Notes under the pieces: generated by a model | Database searches by the model: none | Told to the model about the DNA's origin: nothing | Seen by the model: only the letters and a program-made list of their open reading frames with translations | NCBI RefSeq assembly: GCF_002197755.1 | Contig: NZ_NHOT01000010.1 | Span: 1-64,000, forward strand | Reading direction: 5' to 3' | DNA: 64,000 nt | DNA from: Pedobacter sp. AJM | GTDB lineage: Bacteria > Bacteroidota > Bacteroidia > Sphingobacteriales > Sphingobacteriaceae | Shown here: one piece after another, positions 43,801 through 53,500 of the stretch | Numbering within the stretch: position 1 is the stretch's first letter | How the letters are laid out: each line of letters starts with the position of its first letter | Translations under genes and position numbers: made by a program

Positions 43801-45288
43801 TTGTCTGTATATAAAAAATTCGCTGGTCAAACGCTTATTTATGGTCTTAGTACTATTTTTTCGCGTTTGTTTAATTTTATTTTAACACCAATTTATACCA
43901 GGGTTTATCCCGCCAGCGTTTACGGGATCTTTACAAAGATGTTTAGTTATGTTTCTATCATCAATCCAATTTTGGCATTTGGAATGGAAACGACTTTTTT
44001 TAGATACCTGAACAAGCATGAGGATAAGAAGCAAGAAGTTTATAACAATAGCTTTATTGTGATTGGTTTTATTTCTACCCTTTTTCTCATTACAGGTTTA
44101 ATTTTCTCTGACTATTTAGCCAGGTATACCATAAACGGAAGCTTAACAGAACTAGCCAATCAGAAATTATATGTTAAATATTTCATTTGGATATTATTTG
44201 TAGATGCAATTAGTGTAATCCCGTTCGCTAAGCTTAGAGCTGACGGAAAACCTTTCCGGTATAGTTTAATTAAATTTCTAAATATTGGTGTTTTTGTCGG
44301 TTTCAATTTGATTTTCATCTTTGTTGTTCCCATGCTGATCAAGCAAGATGTCTTTTTTGCTGATTGGCTGGCTTCCTGGTATAAAGGGCGTTGGGTAGGC
44401 TATGTTTTCATTGCGAATCTAATTGCAAGTGTAGTTACTTTAGTGATGCTTATTCCGCAGTTTCTGGAAATAGAATTCAGCTTTAATAAGCCCTTATTCT
44501 ATAATATGTTAGGTTACAGCTGGCCAGTTTTAGTGGCCAATCTATCATTTATTATTAATGAAACGCTTGATAAAATTTTATTGAGTAAATATTTACCAAA
44601 TGCTATAGCCGATCACGAAATTGGTATCTATGGAGCAGTAAGTAAACTGGCGATCTTCATCAGTATTTTTAATACAGCATTTAGGCTTGGAGCAGAGCCT
44701 TTCTTTTTTAGCCATGCCAAAAATGAGAATGCCAAACAAACCTATGCAACTATCCTGTATTACTTTGTTCTGGCCTTATCTATCCTGTTTGTTGGATTGA
44801 CCGCAAATATGCAGCTTATTAAAAATTTTATTTCACCAAATTACTGGATCGGCCTTTCTGCTGTTCCATATCTGTTATTTGGCTACGTTTGTTTAGGGAT
44901 TTATATGAATTTATCCATTTGGTACCGATTGTCTGATCAAACACGATTTGGTTTATATATATCATCTGTTGGAGCAGTGTTCACCATCATTATGAATATT
45001 ATTTTGATTCCAAAGTTTAGCTACATGGGGTCGGCCTGGGTTTCCATGTGTGCATATTTTATTATTATGGTTATTTCTTATCTATTAGGACAAAAACATT
45101 ACCCAATACCTTATAAAATAAAGGGAATGACCATTTACTTAATGGTTTCAATACTATTGGTTTATCTTAGTTTTTGGGTGTTCAAACAAAATATTTACAT
45201 TGGGAATGGTATATTACTCCTTTTTCTGTTAGGGATGTATTATTTTGAGAAAAATAATTTGCTTAAGATTTTAAGGAAGGGTGAATAA
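43801..45288 (+). CDS. Second polysaccharide flippase-like protein (MOP superfamily)
   Basis: 495 residues, about 13-14 membrane helices. SVYKKFAGQTLIYGLSTIFSRLFNFILTPIYTRVYPASVYGIF is the typical N-terminus of lipid-linked oligosaccharide flippases. Start is TTG at 43801: no upstream in-frame ATG exists and the protein aligns from the second residue. Preceded by an AATCTAAA-type short-word run. It heads a conserved-looking run of dut and envelope genes. Probably serves a cell-wall or lipid-linked glycan different from the operon at 16.7-34.4 kb. Confidence 0.88.
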   Translation: MSVYKKFAGQTLIYGLSTIFSRLFNFILTPIYTRVYPASVYGIFTKMFSYVSIINPILAFGMETTFFRYLNKHEDKKQEVYNNSFIVIGFISTLFLITGLIFSDYLARYTINGSLTELANQKLYVKYFIWILFVDAISVIPFAKLRADGKPFRYSLIKFLNIGVFVGFNLIFIFVVPMLIKQDVFFADWLASWYKGRWVGYVFIANLIASVVTLVMLIPQFLEIEFSFNKPLFYNMLGYSWPVLVANLSFIINETLDKILLSKYLPNAIADHEIGIYGAVSKLAIFISIFNTAFRLGAEPFFFSHAKNENAKQTYATILYYFVLALSILFVGLTANMQLIKNFISPNYWIGLSAVPYLLFGYVCLGIYMNLSIWYRLSDQTRFGLYISSVGAVFTIIMNIILIPKFSYMGSAWVSMCAYFIIMVISYLLGQKHYPIPYKIKGMTIYLMVSILLVYLSFWVFKQNIYIGNGILLLFLLGMYYFEKNNLLKILRKGE

Positions 45289-45325
45289 TCGAATTGGGAA
45301 ATAATATCGCCATAAATAGAGCGTA

Positions 45326-45760
45326 ATGAAAATAAAAATCATCAATCAATCAGAACATCCATTACCACAATATGAAACGGCTCATGCTGCCGGAATGGAT
45401 TTAAGGGCTTCGATAAAGGAAGAAATTGTACTTAAGCCTTTACAGCGTCAGCTTATTCCGACAGGTTTGTTTATGGAACTGCCTGTAGGTTTTGAAGCGC
45501 AGATCAGACCGCGCAGTGGTTTGGCCTATAAGCATGGTATCAGCATTGTAAATTCGCCTGGCACCATTGATGCTGATTATCGGGGAGAATTAAAGGTACT
45601 TCTGGTCAATTTATCAGATACAGATTTTAAAATAGCGAATGGAGATCGCATTGCACAGATGGTTGTGGCAAAACACGAAACTGTTCAATGGCAGGCAGTT
45701 GAAGCACTTGAAGAGACGGTCAGGGGTGAAGGTGGTTACGGACATACAGGGAAAAGCTAA
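45326..45760 (+). CDS. dUTP diphosphatase
   Basis: 144 residues, trimeric dUTPase. Motifs in order: AAGMDLRA (1), [11 protein letters not shown] (2), [14 protein letters not shown] with catalytic Asp and the uracil-site Tyr (3), GDRIAQMVV (4), [12 protein letters not shown] (5, Tyr in place of the usual Phe). Converts dUTP to dUMP and keeps uracil out of DNA. 37 bp after the flippase gene. Confidence 0.97.
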   Translation: MKIKIINQSEHPLPQYETAHAAGMDLRASIKEEIVLKPLQRQLIPTGLFMELPVGFEAQIRPRSGLAYKHGISIVNSPGTIDADYRGELKVLLVNLSDTDFKIANGDRIAQMVVAKHETVQWQAVEALEETVRGEGGYGHTGKS

Positions 45761-45904
45761 GTTTAGATTGTGTGAATTTTGAATTAGTGAATGATAAGAT
45801 CTTGAATGATTGAATGATTGAATGAGAGAATTTCGAGAAAGGAAAATTTTTTGCAATTTGTTTAAACATTCCATCATTCACTCCTTCTATCAATTATTTG
45901 ATAT

Positions 45905-47599
45905 ATGTTAAAAAGGGTCATTTTTCTTACTTTGTTCTCCTTAACTGGCAAAGCATTCGGGCAAAACCATGATACTGTGTCACCAGATAGAGACAGCAAT
46001 ATGGTAAAACAGTTGTTCTTTGCCGGACTGCGGGAAAAAATGACCGAGAATTATACCAGTGCGCTCAGCAATTTTAATAAGGTTGTTGTGGCGGACCCGG
46101 ATCATGATGCTGCTTATTATGAACTTGCCAATGCCAACCTGCGGTTAGAACGTTTATCAGAAGCAGAATTAAATATTAAGCGGGCCATTAAACTTAAACC
46201 TGACAACAAATGGTATTTGCGTTTGCTGGCGGAAGTAGATAAACGCACCAATAAAATGCCCGAACTCATTGAGGTATTCAATCAGTTGATTCGCATAGAC
46301 CCGGAAAATGATGCGTATTACTTTGATAAGGCAAACGCTCAGTTTTTATCTGGTCAAACTGAAGCCGCCGGAAAAACCTACGATGAAATTCTGGCCCGAT
46401 TTGGTGAATCCAATGAACTTTCAATCGCAAAAAAACGCTTACATGGAAGCGGAGGCACATCGGAAAGTGATATTGTAAAATTATTGGAAGGCAACCAGGC
46501 CGATATTAAAAACTATCTCTATGCCGCAGGTTTACTTCTTCAGAAGGGCAATGATGCCGAAGCCTTAAAAGTATTATTGAAGGCAAAACAGCTGGCTCCC
46601 GATAATTTTGAAGTGAACCTGGGGCTGGCTGATATCTACCGGAAGCAAAAAGATGATGCTCAGGCATTTGCTTCACTAAAGGTGGCTTTTGAAAGTGCAG
46701 AAATGCCACTGGATGAAAAAATTAAGATTATTGCGGCATTATTCCCAAATTTAAGGGAGCCCGTTGTTGCAGAAAATGTGACGTTATTAAGTAAAATCGT
46801 TGCTGAAAAAAATCCGGCAGATGCAAAAGCACTTGCCCTTTATGGTGATGTTTTGTATCAGCAGCAAAAACTAAAGGAAGCACTGGTACAATATCAGGCT
46901 GCGTTAAAATTAAATGATCAGGTTTATGCCGTTTGGGAGCAAATTGTAAATATCCAAACCCTGTTAGGACATTATGCAGATGCGGTAAAATTAGGGGATG
47001 AAGCGTTAACCATTTATCCCAACCAGGCCAGCTTATATTATTATACGGCTTATGCCTTATTTAAAATAGGTAAGCTGGAACAGGCGCAAGATAACCTGAA
47101 AACAGCATTGCAGCTGGATGTTGACAATAAAAGTTTACAGGCACAGGTGCTTGCACTTCAGGGCGATATCTATATTAATCAGAATGATTTTACCCTGGCC
47201 AAAGCTGCCTTTGAAAAAGCCATTGCAATGGAACCCGATAACTATTTTATCATGAATAATTATGCTTACTACCTTGCATTGAAAAATGATGATCTGATCA
47301 AAGCTGCTCAATATTCAGAAACAGCTGCCAAGGCCATGCCGGATAATTCATCCATTACCGATACCTACGCCTATATCTTGTTTAAGCAACGTAAATACGA
47401 CCTGGCCAAGGTCTGGATCGAAAAAGCATTGCAAAACAATACAAATAAGAATGGTGTTTATTTAGAGCATTACGGTGATATCCTCTTTATGAAAGGTGAG
47501 AAAGAAGCAGCATTGCTCCAATGGAAAAAAGCAAAAGATGCCGGAAACATTTCAGAAGTATTAAACAGAAAAATTAATGAAAAAAAGTATTTTAAATAG
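45905..47599 (+). CDS. Exported TPR-repeat protein
   Basis: 564 residues with signal peptide MLKRVIFLTLFSLTGKAFGQ. At least nine TPRs follow (for example YTSALSNFNKVVVADPDHDAAYYELANANLRL, LEQAQDNLKTALQLDVDNKS, FTLAKAAFEKAIAMEPDNY). Likely periplasmic and a scaffold for a protein complex. The 3' end overlaps the next gene by 23 bases, so the two are translationally coupled. Preceded by a TGAATGAT short-word run. Confidence 0.88.
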   Translation: MLKRVIFLTLFSLTGKAFGQNHDTVSPDRDSNMVKQLFFAGLREKMTENYTSALSNFNKVVVADPDHDAAYYELANANLRLERLSEAELNIKRAIKLKPDNKWYLRLLAEVDKRTNKMPELIEVFNQLIRIDPENDAYYFDKANAQFLSGQTEAAGKTYDEILARFGESNELSIAKKRLHGSGGTSESDIVKLLEGNQADIKNYLYAAGLLLQKGNDAEALKVLLKAKQLAPDNFEVNLGLADIYRKQKDDAQAFASLKVAFESAEMPLDEKIKIIAALFPNLREPVVAENVTLLSKIVAEKNPADAKALALYGDVLYQQQKLKEALVQYQAALKLNDQVYAVWEQIVNIQTLLGHYADAVKLGDEALTIYPNQASLYYYTAYALFKIGKLEQAQDNLKTALQLDVDNKSLQAQVLALQGDIYINQNDFTLAKAAFEKAIAMEPDNYFIMNNYAYYLALKNDDLIKAAQYSETAAKAMPDNSSITDTYAYILFKQRKYDLAKVWIEKALQNNTNKNGVYLEHYGDILFMKGEKEAALLQWKKAKDAGNISEVLNRKINEKKYFK

Positions 47600-48368
47600 C
47601 TTGCTGATTGCAGGTACAGTTGTTTCTATTTCGGCCTGCAAACCTAAAAAGGCAATTGTGGTTGCACCGCCTGTAACAACTGAAGTTAAAACAGATAATA
47701 CAAAAGCTGAAGCCCTGGCTTTATTAAACAGTAAGCAGCTTAAATTTAATACCCTTGCACTGAAGGCAAAAGCCACACTTGACATTGCCGGTAATGCAAA
47801 CGATGTGACCATGAATTTCAGGATGAAGGATCAGGAAGTGATCTGGGTCAGTATTACCGCGCTGGGTGGTGCGTACGAACCGGCAAGGGCATTAATCACA
47901 CCGGATAGCATCAAAATTATGAACCGGCAAAAGGGCGAATACCTGAACAAGCCTTTCAGTTATATCTATAATTTTACCAATAAGCAAATCACTTTTAATA
48001 CACTCCAGGCCATCTTAACCGGAAATGCAATGGGCGATTTTTTAACTACTGCATCTAACCTGAAAAAGGAAAATGGTGTTTGGGTGGTATTAGGCAGTAA
48101 AGAGGGTTTAGATTACAGGCTCTTATTTAACACCCTTTTAAAGGTAGATGAAACCAATTTAAATGATGAAAAATCCGGTCAGGCTTTAAAGGTAAATTAT
48201 ACAGATTACCAAAAATTAAATGAGTCGCTATTTCCAAGTGCACTGAAAATCAATACCCTTTCGGGAACCAAGAAGGTTAATATTAACCTGCAGTTTGTAA
48301 AGATTGACGGGAATATTCCGGTTGAATTTCCTTTCAAAGTTCCAGGTGGATATAAGTTAGTCAGGTAA
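47577..48368 (+). CDS. DUF4292 lipoprotein (LolA/LolB-like fold predicted)
   Basis: 263 residues. Lipobox SISAC gives a lipidated Cys (about residue 20) in KKSILNSLLIAGTVVSISACKPKK. The mature part (about 55-255) has the DUF4292 pattern of long amphipathic strands (QVIWVSITALGGAYEPARALITPDSIKIMNR ... KEGLDYRLLFNTLLKVDE). Family folds are related to LolA/LolB lipoprotein carriers, so a role in the outer membrane is possible; that is inferred. Overlaps the TPR gene and ends 28 bp before a strong terminator. Confidence 0.85.
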   Translation: MKKSILNSLLIAGTVVSISACKPKKAIVVAPPVTTEVKTDNTKAEALALLNSKQLKFNTLALKAKATLDIAGNANDVTMNFRMKDQEVIWVSITALGGAYEPARALITPDSIKIMNRQKGEYLNKPFSYIYNFTNKQITFNTLQAILTGNAMGDFLTTASNLKKENGVWVVLGSKEGLDYRLLFNTLLKVDETNLNDEKSGQALKVNYTDYQKLNESLFPSALKINTLSGTKKVNINLQFVKIDGNIPVEFPFKVPGGYKLVR

Positions 48369-48395
48369 TATTTCCTGAATCCCGGTTATAGGTTT

Positions 48396-48454
48396 AAAGC
48401 AGTCATCAGGTCATCAGGTTGAATTTTTTCGTCTGTTATCTGATGACTGCTTTT
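48396..48454. terminator. Terminator after the DUF4292 gene
   Basis: AAAGCAGTCATCAG (48396-48409) and CTGATGACTGCTTT (48440-48453): perfect 14-bp stem, 30-base loop, T run. GTCATCAG occurs twice in a row on the left arm, so the stem can also form one step shifted. Confidence 0.8.
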
Positions 48455-48549
48455 GTATTGGTGAAAAATTTTCTGATGAAGATGAGGTGAAGATTATTTG
48501 TAATGCCTTTAGTATCTAAATTTTAATGTCTTTTACTATAAAATTTTTA

Positions 48550-48557
48550 TACTTTTG
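48550..48557 (+). promoter_or_regulatory. TAnnTTTG box immediately before the EnvC-like gene
   Basis: TACTTTTG ends five bases before the ATG at 48563, so the transcript would be nearly leaderless. Confidence 0.4.
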
Positions 48558-48562
48558 GCTTA

Positions 48563-49867
48563 ATGAAGCTACAGAAAATCATATTTATCCTGTTTTTGAG
48601 TGTTTTTGCTTATTCTGCCAGTGCACAAACCGAAAGCCAGTTAAGAAGGAAAAAAGAAGCTATACAGCGTGAAATTGAACAGCTACAAAAAAATTTAACT
48701 AAAACTGCCAATGGGAAGAAATTAACCCTGCAGCAGATTAATGCCATTAATGCGCAAATCCGTCTCCGTCAGGATAAAATCGGAACCATTAATTCTGAAA
48801 TAAAAAACCTGGATAACCAAATCTCTCAGAATACAAATACCGTACATACATTACAAGGTCAGTTAGGTGATCTTAAAAAAGAATATGCGGGCATGATTCG
48901 TTTTGCACAACGCAACAGAAATGCCTATGAGAAAATGATGTTTATTTTTGCTGCTAGAGATTTTAATCAGGCCTACAAGAGGATCAAGTATTTGCAGCAG
49001 TTTAGTCAATACCGTAAAAAGCAGGCGGGATATATTGAAAATACGCAGCAGGATTTAACGGGAAAAATCAGGGTGCTGGATAAAACCCTGAAAGAGAAAA
49101 GCAATTTGCTGAAGGAACAGGAAAAGGAGCAGGACCGTTTAGGGCAGGATAAGAAACAGCAGGCGGCAGCATTGAATAACCTCACCAAGCAAGAGCGGCA
49201 ATTTAAGCAGGACATTAATGCCAAGAAAAAGGAACAGGCACAGATTAACCGGGCAATTGCAGCTGCCATCCAAAGGGCAATTGAAGAGGCCAGACGAAAA
49301 GCAGCTGAAGAGGCCCGTATAGCTGCAGCTAAAAGATTGGCAGAAGAACGTGCTGCGGCAGCAAAGGCAAAAGCAGAAAATAAACCTGCTCCGGCCACTA
49401 CCACTGCACCAGCAACAAGAGAGAAAAGTACTTCCGAATTGTTAACCGCTACCCCTGAAGCAGCAAGGCTTTCAGCAGGTTTCGAAAATAACAGGGGAAG
49501 ATTACCATGGCCGGTAGCTACCGGAACCATTACAGAAAGGTTTGGATTACATAAGGTAGATCAGGCATCTTATACCAACGATGGTGTAGATATTACTACC
49601 GCCGATGGTGCCGCGGTAAGAGCCGTATTCGCCGGGAAGGTCGTAATGGTGCAGAATATTATGGGTAGAACAGCAGTGGTTATTAATCACGGTGAGTATT
49701 TTACGGTTTACCAGAATTTAAGAGGGGTGAGCGTAAGTGTTGGTAACTCTGTAGATACCAAGCAAACCATTGGTACTGTTGCCAATACAGGTGATGATGC
49801 CATTTTGAAATTCCAGATCAGAAGAGGTCAGGGTGCTTTAAACCCGGAAGCTTGGATTAGTAAATAA
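48563..49867 (+). CDS. EnvC-like murein hydrolase activator with degenerate M23 domain
   Basis: 434 residues. Signal peptide to about residue 22 (FSVFAYSASA), then ~230 residues of coiled coil rich in Gln, Lys and Glu, a Pro/Ala/Thr linker (KPAPATTTAPATREK), and a C-terminal LytM domain from about 315. The zinc ligands are not kept: the first His is Asn (TNDGVDIT), the HxH site reads VYQNL where VYxHL is usual, and the last reads KFQIR where HFEI is usual. It is therefore predicted to be inactive as a protease. EnvC and NlpD of E. coli also lack these and act by switching on amidases at the septum. Confidence 0.9.
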   Translation: MKLQKIIFILFLSVFAYSASAQTESQLRRKKEAIQREIEQLQKNLTKTANGKKLTLQQINAINAQIRLRQDKIGTINSEIKNLDNQISQNTNTVHTLQGQLGDLKKEYAGMIRFAQRNRNAYEKMMFIFAARDFNQAYKRIKYLQQFSQYRKKQAGYIENTQQDLTGKIRVLDKTLKEKSNLLKEQEKEQDRLGQDKKQQAAALNNLTKQERQFKQDINAKKKEQAQINRAIAAAIQRAIEEARRKAAEEARIAAAKRLAEERAAAAKAKAENKPAPATTTAPATREKSTSELLTATPEAARLSAGFENNRGRLPWPVATGTITERFGLHKVDQASYTNDGVDITTADGAAVRAVFAGKVVMVQNIMGRTAVVINHGEYFTVYQNLRGVSVSVGNSVDTKQTIGTVANTGDDAILKFQIRRGQGALNPEAWISK

Positions 49868-49891
49868 GCAGGAATAGAGTTGTAAAATGTT

Positions 49892-49899
49892 TATATTTG
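49892..49899 (+). promoter_or_regulatory. Candidate -7 box before tatA
   Basis: TATATTTG, 17 bases before the ATG of the first tatA gene. The -33 element is weak. Confidence 0.4.
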
Positions 49900-49916
49900 T
49901 ATAAAATAGATTAGTG

Positions 49917-50279
49917 ATGTATCAAGGAACGTTATTAGAATTTTTAAATATGGGTGGATCGGAGATCGTACTCATTTTAGTCGTTGTCCTTTTATTATTC
50001 GGTGGTAAGAAACTGCCTGAACTGGCAAGAGGATTAGGGAAAGGGATCAGGGAATTTAAGGATGCCTCAGACGGTGTAAAACGCGAAATTCACCGCAATA
50101 TTAATGCGATGGATCTGGATAAAGAAGAAGCGGAAGAAAAAGTGGCCAATAACAATAGTCAGCCTCAACATTCAACTGAAGAAACTGCTCCGGTAGATGA
50201 AAAGACAGCTCCGGCGGCAAATCATCCCTCCAGCACACCTATCGATCACAATATTGTAACGGACAGTCAAAAAGTTTAA
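49917..50279 (+). CDS. Twin-arginine translocase subunit TatA/B-like, long form
   Basis: 120 residues from the ATG at 49917 (a GTG one codon earlier is also in frame). [42 protein letters not shown] is the Tat N-terminal helix with the FGGKKLPEL hinge and amphipathic helix. The C-terminus is long and acidic. Part of the folded-protein export system in the inner membrane; no tatC in the window. Confidence 0.93.
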   Translation: MYQGTLLEFLNMGGSEIVLILVVVLLLFGGKKLPELARGLGKGIREFKDASDGVKREIHRNINAMDLDKEEAEEKVANNNSQPQHSTEETAPVDEKTAPAANHPSSTPIDHNIVTDSQKV

Positions 50280-50290
50280 ATAAAAAAGTT

Positions 50291-50491
50291 ATGTTAAATA
50301 CAACAATAGCAGCAATGCTTGGAACACCGGAAATTATCATTATTGCTGTAGTGGTACTTTTATTATTTGGCGGGAAAAAAATTCCTGAACTCATGAGAGG
50401 TTTAGGTAAAGGAGTTAAAGAATTTAAAGATGGTAAGGATGGTGTTGATGGGGAACAGGCTGATCCATCAAACCGCGATAAAACCGTTTAA
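50291..50491 (+). CDS. Twin-arginine translocase subunit TatA, short form
   Basis: 66 residues: [41 protein letters not shown], the same hinge and helix as the gene 12 bp upstream with a shorter tail. The two genes are a tandem pair of related TatA proteins in one operon, perhaps with A and B roles divided between them. The gene after it is gatA. Confidence 0.93.
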   Translation: MLNTTIAAMLGTPEIIIIAVVVLLLFGGKKIPELMRGLGKGVKEFKDGKDGVDGEQADPSNRDKTV

Positions 50492-50509
50492 TTGCTATAA
50501 TTTTAAGTT

Positions 50510-51928
50510 TTGAAGAAATACAGCGCACTTAAAGAGATACAGGCACTCATTTCGCAAAAGCAATTTACTTTACCCGATTTATTGGCTTATTATTTTAAGC
50601 AAATTTCAGATAATGAACACCTCAATGCATTTAACGAGGTGTTTTTTTATTCGGCAGAAGTTCAGGCGAAAGCAGTACAGGAGAAAATGATGCAGGGAAC
50701 CGCTGGTAAACTGGCGGGCATGGTTATTGGTATTAAAGATAATATCTGCTATAAAGATCATTTGGTAACCGCATCATCCAAAATGCTTGATGGCTTCGTA
50801 TCACCTTATTCAGCTACTGTTGTTAAACGTTTATTGCAGGAAGATGCCGTGATTATAGGTCGGCTTAACTGTGATGAATTTGCAATGGGTGGCTCAAATG
50901 AAACTTCATACTTCGGACCTGCTAAGAATGCTGCAAATCCTGAGCTGGTTCCCGGCGGCTCATCCGGTGGGTCTGCAGTAGCGGTTCAGGCAGATATGTG
51001 TCTGGCAGCACTCGGTACAGATACCGGCGGATCTGTAAGGCAGCCTGCAGCTTTTTGTGGCCAGATTGGTCTAAAACCAACCTATGGAAGGGTTTCCAGA
51101 TATGGCGTAATTGCTTATGCCTCTTCTTTTGATCAGGTAGGCCCTATCACTTCTTCAGTAGAAGATGCGGCCCTTCTTTTACAGGTATTAGCCGGAGCAG
51201 ATGAAAATGATTCAACCGTTTCTGATCTAGCTGTTCCTGATTATCCGGCTCAGTTAAATAAACAAAAAAAACAAAAGATAGCCGTACTCAGAGAAACAAT
51301 TGACAGCAAGGCTCTCGATCCGGAAATTAAGTCAGCCATCTTATCATCAATAGAAAAATTAAAGGAAGATGGGCATCAGGTAGATGAGGTTTCTTTTGAT
51401 TTGCTGGATTATCTTGTTCCGGCATATTATATTTTAACTACTGCTGAAGCCTCTTCCAACCTATCCAGGTATGATGGTGTGCATTACGGACACCGGAATA
51501 CGGAAGCAAAATCATTAACTGAACTCTATAAACTTTCCCGTTCGGAGGGTTTTGGTGAAGAAGTAAAAAAACGCATTTTGCTGGGTACTTTCGTGTTAAG
51601 TGCAGGTTATTATGATGCCTATTATCAGAAAGCACAGCAGGTACGTCGTTTGATCAGAGAAAAGATAGACCATTTATTCGAAGAGTATGACCTGCTCTTA
51701 TCGCCCGTGGCGCCAACAGCAGCATTTCCATTAGGTGATCACATGCAGGATGCGCTGGTGATGTATATGGCTGATATTTTTACAGTATTGCCCTCATTGA
51801 GCGGAAATCCGGCCATTGCGCTTCCATTAGGCAATAACGAGGCTGGTTTACCGTTAAGTATTCAATTTACAGCCAAACATTTTGAGGAAGATAAGCTTCT
51901 TGCTTTTTCTCAGGCATTTTTAAAATAA
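50510..51928 (+). CDS. Asp-tRNA(Asn)/Glu-tRNA(Gln) amidotransferase subunit A
   Basis: 472 residues. The Ser-cis-Ser-Lys triad of amidases is complete: Lys in VIGIKDNICYK, the two Ser in VPGGSSGGSAVAV and GTDTGGSVRQPA. Hydrolyses glutamine to supply ammonia for the mischarged tRNA. Start is TTG at 50510; no upstream in-frame ATG fits. gatB and gatC are elsewhere, which is normal in Bacteroidota. Confidence 0.96.
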   Translation: MKKYSALKEIQALISQKQFTLPDLLAYYFKQISDNEHLNAFNEVFFYSAEVQAKAVQEKMMQGTAGKLAGMVIGIKDNICYKDHLVTASSKMLDGFVSPYSATVVKRLLQEDAVIIGRLNCDEFAMGGSNETSYFGPAKNAANPELVPGGSSGGSAVAVQADMCLAALGTDTGGSVRQPAAFCGQIGLKPTYGRVSRYGVIAYASSFDQVGPITSSVEDAALLLQVLAGADENDSTVSDLAVPDYPAQLNKQKKQKIAVLRETIDSKALDPEIKSAILSSIEKLKEDGHQVDEVSFDLLDYLVPAYYILTTAEASSNLSRYDGVHYGHRNTEAKSLTELYKLSRSEGFGEEVKKRILLGTFVLSAGYYDAYYQKAQQVRRLIREKIDHLFEEYDLLLSPVAPTAAFPLGDHMQDALVMYMADIFTVLPSLSGNPAIALPLGNNEAGLPLSIQFTAKHFEEDKLLAFSQAFLK

Positions 51929-51948
51929 GCATATTTTAATGAATATGC
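51929..51948. repeat. Hairpin directly after gatA
   Basis: GCATATT ... AATATGC, 7-bp stem with a 6-base loop. A weaker CCGG-CTACA-CCGG hairpin follows. Possible but imperfect terminators; there is no T tail. Confidence 0.5.
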
Positions 51949-52049
51949 ACAGCGTTCACTTGTGTTTTTCCGGCTACACCGGATGAGCATTCTTTTAAAA
52001 GATTTCGGAAGGATAACCGGAAAACAGCGCTGAATAAACCGAATTGCCC

Positions 52050-53456
52050 ATGATTAAAAAACTACTTCTTACCAGTGTATGTGCCCTCATCGGATGTATT
52101 TCTTATTCCTTTGCGCAGCAGAAAGTCAAAATTGATAGTCTACCTAAATTTCAGGAAAATATTTTCATCAATACCGATACGATATCTGTACCGCTGATTT
52201 ATGAAAATCCCTTATTAATGGGGCAAAACTATATTTATAAACTCCGGCTTGATTCTATCGTTAAAACCGTTCCCCTTCCTTATAACGAATACGTTCAGCA
52301 ATACATCGATATTTATGCCAAGCGAAAAGATTTGTTTGGCAAAATGATGGGCTTATCAAATTATTACTTTCCCATTTTTGATAAAGCCCTGAAGGATTTT
52401 AACATTCCGCAGGAAATTAAATATTTAACTATTGTAGAGTCGCAAATGAATCCGCATGCCATTTCGAGGGTAGGTGCTACCGGGATCTGGCAGTTTATGT
52501 TTGGAACAGGGAAAGCTTACGGATTAAAGATGGATAATTTTGTAGATGAGCGGAAAGATCCTATTCAGGCCAGTTATGCAGCTGCCCAATATTTCAGGGA
52601 TGCTTACGAAGAGCTGGGCGACTGGCTTTTGGCTATCGCTGCTTATAATTGTGGCAAAGGTGCCGTTACACGTGCAATGGCCAAAGCCGAATCGCGTGAT
52701 TTTTGGGAAATCAGGCAGTTTCTACCTAAAGAAACCAGAAATTATGTGCCTGCTTTTATTGCCGCGGTTTATGTGATGAACTATTCAGGCAAACACCAGA
52801 TTACACCACAAACCTGCAGTCTATTTTTAAAAACCGATACTGTTCAAACCAACCATTTTGTTTCTTTAGCCGAACTGGCAAAAGCCTTAAATGTTGATGA
52901 GACAGCGCTTTTTGCCTTAAACCCATCTTATAAGAAAAAAATTGTAAATGGGACTGATGAAGAACCAAAGCGGATTATCATCCCTAAACTGAGGGATATT
53001 GATTACGCCGGCGTTTATGATGCATTGTATAATGCTGATCTCGATGTAAATATGCGTGTCGTTCAGGCCAGTACTGACGATGTAAGGGACTTAAGAAAAT
53101 CAAGAATCCGCCAGGCTGTAACCCATCATGCCGCTATTATTCATCAGGTAAGTGCCGGACAATCACTAACCACAGTGGCCAATAAATATGGCGTTGAAGT
53201 GCAGGATTTAAGGGTTTGGAACGGCTTAAAAAGTAAAACCGTTGTGCCCGGGCAACGGCTTAAAATATTTGCCAAAAATGTCAATCGCCTGAAAGCACCT
53301 GTTTCCTTTTTAAGTTATACCGTTAAACCCGGCGATACCCTTTCAGAAATTGCTGAAAAATTTAACGGCGCTACCGTTCAAAGTATTAAAAGAGACAACA
53401 GGCTTTCAAAGGCAGGTTTGCATGCAGGGATGATTTTAAGGATCAGCAAGGGCTAG
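52050..53456 (+). CDS. Lytic transglycosylase with LysM domains (MltD-like)
   Basis: 468 residues from the ATG at 52050; a TTG at 52044 is upstream in frame. Signal peptide MIKKLLLTSVCALIGCISYSFA. Lytic transglycosylase domain at about 85-250 with the catalytic Glu in YLTIVESQMNPHAISRVGATGIWQFM and the GxxNCGKGAV segment. Two C-terminal LysM domains (VSAGQSLTTVANKYGVEVQDLRVWNGL and VKPGDTLSEIAEKFNGATVQSIKRDN) bind peptidoglycan. Cleaves glycan strands in the periplasm. Terminator follows. Confidence 0.93.
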   Translation: MIKKLLLTSVCALIGCISYSFAQQKVKIDSLPKFQENIFINTDTISVPLIYENPLLMGQNYIYKLRLDSIVKTVPLPYNEYVQQYIDIYAKRKDLFGKMMGLSNYYFPIFDKALKDFNIPQEIKYLTIVESQMNPHAISRVGATGIWQFMFGTGKAYGLKMDNFVDERKDPIQASYAAAQYFRDAYEELGDWLLAIAAYNCGKGAVTRAMAKAESRDFWEIRQFLPKETRNYVPAFIAAVYVMNYSGKHQITPQTCSLFLKTDTVQTNHFVSLAELAKALNVDETALFALNPSYKKKIVNGTDEEPKRIIIPKLRDIDYAGVYDALYNADLDVNMRVVQASTDDVRDLRKSRIRQAVTHHAAIIHQVSAGQSLTTVANKYGVEVQDLRVWNGLKSKTVVPGQRLKIFAKNVNRLKAPVSFLSYTVKPGDTLSEIAEKFNGATVQSIKRDNRLSKAGLHAGMILRISKG

Positions 53457-53500
53457 GTCGTTATTTTGCTATTGGCTTAAATATCAATCAGAAAATTATA

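Noticed and set aside
49006-49530. 174-codon minus-strand frame
   Set aside because: It is antisense to the coiled-coil part of the EnvC-like gene; its Ser/Ala/Leu-rich sequence is what the reverse of a Lys/Gln/Ala-rich helix gives.
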